This document shows, in pieces, positions 61,410 to 63,788 of a stretch of 63,788 nucleotides of DNA. The notes below the pieces were generated by a model. That model ran no database searches. It was not told where the DNA came from and worked only from the letters and a program-made list of their open reading frames with translations. Position numbers and translations under genes: made by a program. The stretch is from Candidatus Latescibacterota bacterium (lineage in GTDB: Bacteria; Latescibacterota; UBA2968; GCA-2709665), in contig JAAXHE010000040.1 in NCBI GenBank assembly GCA_012271065.1, positions 1-63,788 of the forward strand, given 5' to 3'. Every line of letters begins with the position of its first letter. The stretch's first letter is position 1.

Positions 61410-63788
61410 TTAGAAGTTGACTTTCAGACCCACGCCCACCTCGCGCGGCTTCCCGTAATACCGGGTCAGTTCGTTGTAATCGCCGTACGTGAGGTAGTCC
61501 TGATCGTTCGGCCTGGGCACGTTCAGACCCCAGCGAACGTAGTCGGGATAGGAACCACCGACGGGGCTGTCCTGCTGGTTAAACAGGTTGAAGACCTCCA
61601 CGTAGAAGACGGCGTTCCGGTGCCCGCCCTCCACGAGCGTCTTCTCAACCTGCAGGTCGGTCCAGGTGCGGATGGGCCTGTGACGCAACTCCGGCTGCTT
61701 GCCCGGTGGCGTGTACCATTGGGGCCTGCCGCTCTGGATGCGCCAGACCAGATTGGTGCGCAGGCCGCCCACCGCGTGGAACTTACGCAGCCCGGGACCG
61801 AAGTCCATGGGCGTGTCCACGTACAGCGAGAGGCTGGACTGGACGCGCAGGTCGGACCCCTTCGGATTGAACAGGCGGCCGCCGCCGTACGTGGGCTGCC
61901 ACACGCCGTTCATATTGGCCGGGGCATCGTAGGCCTTCTGGATGTCCATGAATTCAAAGATCACGTATTGATAACGAAGGATTCCGTTAGCCCGGCCCCG
62001 CCAGTTCCTGGCCGCCCTGGCCGCGAGCACCATGCGCTCTTCCGGCGTAAAATCCTTGCGCACATAAGCCGATCCGTTCCATTCCCAATCGTGATACTGG
62101 TCGGGGTTCATCACGTACGAGGAGTCGGGGTAGAACATAGTGGCATTGGAGCCCACGCGCGCCGTAGACGCCCAGCCGAAGTTGATGGCCGCGTTGAACG
62201 AGAAATAGTGGCTGAAGCCCTTGCGCACGTGCAGCTCGAGCCCTCTCATATCCTGGTAAGTACTGGGTTTTCGGCCCCAGACCCAGGTCGTGCGCTGCGG
62301 CTCGTACCAGTACCGGCTGCCTGAGGAAATCTTGCCGATGGCACTCTTGTAGTAGGCCGCGATACCCGCCGTATAGTCTGCGACGAAGTTCCAGTCGGCG
62401 CCCGCCTCGTAAGCCCTGGTACGCGTGAGGGAAACGTAGGGGTTGGCCATGCGGACCTGACCGTGCAGACCCCGGAACGCGTCCCACGCCACGTGGGCGT
62501 CGGGACCGTTGGACCGCCACTGTTCGCGGAAGTACTCGAACAGGTCGGGCACTTTGGCGTAGAGACCGGCCGTGAAGTGGAAGGCCGACCGCTGCGTGAT
62601 GGGATGGGAAATCCCGAAGCGCGGGCTGAACTGGGTCGCCCACTGCGGGTCGACCGTGACCATATCCACGTGTTTGATCAGCCAGCGGTTCTGCGGTGTC
62701 TGAAGCTGCGAGACGTTGTAGAACCGATGGTTGGTGTATAACGCGTCGAACCGGATGCCCGCGTTCATCACCATGCCCTCGAACTCCATCTTGTCCTGCA
62801 GATAGAATCCGATCTGAATGGGGTTGATGGGGGCTTTAACGTCGGGCAGATTGCCCGAGTGGGTGATGAAGTCCACAATCCGCTGGCTCGGATTCGGCGA
62901 ATTGTAGTTCAGGTAATAAATGCTGAACCGGGTGAGATCCACCCCGCCCTTGACAAAGTGCCCCTTGGTCACCTGAGAAGACACGTCCAGCTTCAGATTC
63001 AGCCGGCTACGGTCGGCGATGGTGTAATTCGCGACATTGGCGGGCTTCACGTTGAACCAGCCGTCGAGGTCCTTCTCGCCGAATACGGTCACCGGGAACC
63101 CGAACCGGTCTCTCGGCCAGTTGGTTTTCTGAGTATCTTCCAACGTTGTGTAGAACGACACCCTGGCTTCGTAGAACGTCTTCGGGGATACGGTGTGGGT
63201 CAGCGACGCGTAGGTGACCCGGTCGGTCACTTTCCGTCCGCCGGCCCCGGACCCCTCGGGCAGAAAGATATTCTGACCGTTGGACGCCCTGTCGCGCTGG
63301 GTGTTCGTTCCCCTGTTGAAATAGTCCGCCGTGGAGTAGATCTGCCCGATGCTCACTTTCGCGTCGGCCCCGGGGCGGAACGTCAGCTTGGCGTTGCCGC
63401 GGAAATCCAGCGGCGTCTCGAGTGTGGGAAAACCGCCCGACATCACGCTGATCAGGCTGGTGGCGCCGAGGCTCGGATCGAAGGTGGCATTGCGAACGGA
63501 GGTGTTCAGCACGTCCGTAGGCTGCCGGGACCACCGGGCGCTGGCGAAGAAACTGGCCTGGTCGCCCATCGGGCCGGAGATGCCGCCCTCGATATAGTAA
63601 CCCTTCACGTCGGTATAGTCCACGGCCCTGTGCGCCAGGCCCACCTCGTCGTCGGGCGTGCCCGGAACGCCGTCTTCACCGTCGCTCAGGATCACCGTTT
63701 CGGCGCGCCACTCACTGTCGTCCCACCTGAGCCTGTCGCGGTGATACGCGCTCTCATACAGGTTGGAACCCCAGTGCTTCTGGCTCGG
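61410..63788 (-). CDS. TonB-dependent receptor, C-terminal part (5' end outside window)
   Basis: The frame stays open to the right edge, so at least 790 residues are present and the plug domain start and signal peptide are missing. Visible barrel features are alternating aromatic strands such as YYIEGGISGPMGD, ASFFASARWSRQ, FYLQDKMEFEGMVMNAGIRFDALY and FSPRFGISHPI, the last two typical of TonB-dependent receptors. It ends REVGVGLKVNF with the terminal Phe of the outer-membrane insertion signal. It imports an unknown ligand using TonB energy. The downstream order, large secreted protein then PorV-like barrel, suggests one operon. Confidence 0.88.
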   Translation of the reverse strand, partial: PSQKHWGSNLYESAYHRDRLRWDDSEWRAETVILSDGEDGVPGTPDDEVGLAHRAVDYTDVKGYYIEGGISGPMGDQASFFASARWSRQPTDVLNTSVRNATFDPSLGATSLISVMSGGFPTLETPLDFRGNAKLTFRPGADAKVSIGQIYSTADYFNRGTNTQRDRASNGQNIFLPEGSGAGGRKVTDRVTYASLTHTVSPKTFYEARVSFYTTLEDTQKTNWPRDRFGFPVTVFGEKDLDGWFNVKPANVANYTIADRSRLNLKLDVSSQVTKGHFVKGGVDLTRFSIYYLNYNSPNPSQRIVDFITHSGNLPDVKAPINPIQIGFYLQDKMEFEGMVMNAGIRFDALYTNHRFYNVSQLQTPQNRWLIKHVDMVTVDPQWATQFSPRFGISHPITQRSAFHFTAGLYAKVPDLFEYFREQWRSNGPDAHVAWDAFRGLHGQVRMANPYVSLTRTRAYEAGADWNFVADYTAGIAAYYKSAIGKISSGSRYWYEPQRTTWVWGRKPSTYQDMRGLELHVRKGFSHYFSFNAAINFGWASTARVGSNATMFYPDSSYVMNPDQYHDWEWNGSAYVRKDFTPEERMVLAARAARNWRGRANGILRYQYVIFEFMDIQKAYDAPANMNGVWQPTYGGGRLFNPKGSDLRVQSSLSLYVDTPMDFGPGLRKFHAVGGLRTNLVWRIQSGRPQWYTPPGKQPELRHRPIRTWTDLQVEKTLVEGGHRNAVFYVEVFNLFNQQDSPVGGSYPDYVRWGLNVPRPNDQDYLTYGDYNELTRYYGKPREVGVGLKVNF

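Overview
The window reads as a moderately GC-rich Gram-negative chromosome fragment, about 45 genes in 63.8 kb. It has outer-membrane and envelope families (TonB-dependent receptor, PorV/PorQ-like beta-barrel, two GWxTD-domain proteins, TlpA thioredoxin). It also has an unusually dense set of phytanoyl-CoA dioxygenase (PhyH) proteins, sulfatases, heparinase II/III-like proteins, amidohydrolase, Gfo/Idh/MocA and class III aminotransferase genes. That mix is typical of uncultured FCB-type bacteria such as Latescibacterota, or Poribacteria-like lineages. The placement is inference from gene content; no rRNA gene is present.

Layout. 1-328 is the 3' end of thiC, followed by a reverse-strand sulfatase. 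2064-8960 is a tight forward operon: class III aminotransferase, 3-hydroxyacyl-CoA dehydrogenase, two tandem PhyH paralogues, an O-methyltransferase, a third PhyH and an RraA-like protein. It meets a Tat/lipoprotein heparinase II/III gene tail to tail. 12324-16117 is a BlaI / M56 (BlaR1-like) sensor operon; the M56 gene is cut by a one-base frameshift from a downstream frame carrying six TonB C-terminal repeats. 16310-19728 holds a TlpA-type thioredoxin protein and a HEAT-repeat protein. 20185-21899 is a two-gene type II restriction-modification pair. 14.1-22.3 kb looks less GC-rich than its flanks.

22550-31644 is a reverse-strand operon of seven clear genes (two PhyH, deacetylase-like, amidohydrolase, heparinase-like, M14 and M20 peptidases), probably ending with a coupled 51-residue ORF and a terminator. 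A divergent heparinase-like gene, aldo/keto reductase, Gfo/Idh/MocA oxidoreductase, class I aminotransferase and CocE hydrolase follow. 40427-51620 is mostly reverse strand: sulfatase, NHL lipoprotein, an FGE-fold protein without catalytic cysteines but with dockerin-like repeats, a large TPR/GWxTD protein, a class III aminotransferase and a DUF6785-like membrane protein. 51891-54859 holds an aspartic-protease pair, a gamma-glutamyltransferase and a DegT aminotransferase remnant. 55007-63788 holds a second GWxTD protein and an outer-membrane set: PorV-like barrel, large secreted protein and TonB-dependent receptor (cut by the window end).

Most interesting points: four of five PhyH proteins have Gly or Ala where the metal-binding Asp of HxD should be, as in Fe/2-oxoglutarate halogenases, and three of these sit in one operon with an O-methyltransferase and aminotransferase. 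Others are the frameshifted M56-(TonB)6 sensor, a diverged roughly 150-bp inverted repeat pair 12 kb apart, and a small translationally coupled ORF at 22550-22705.
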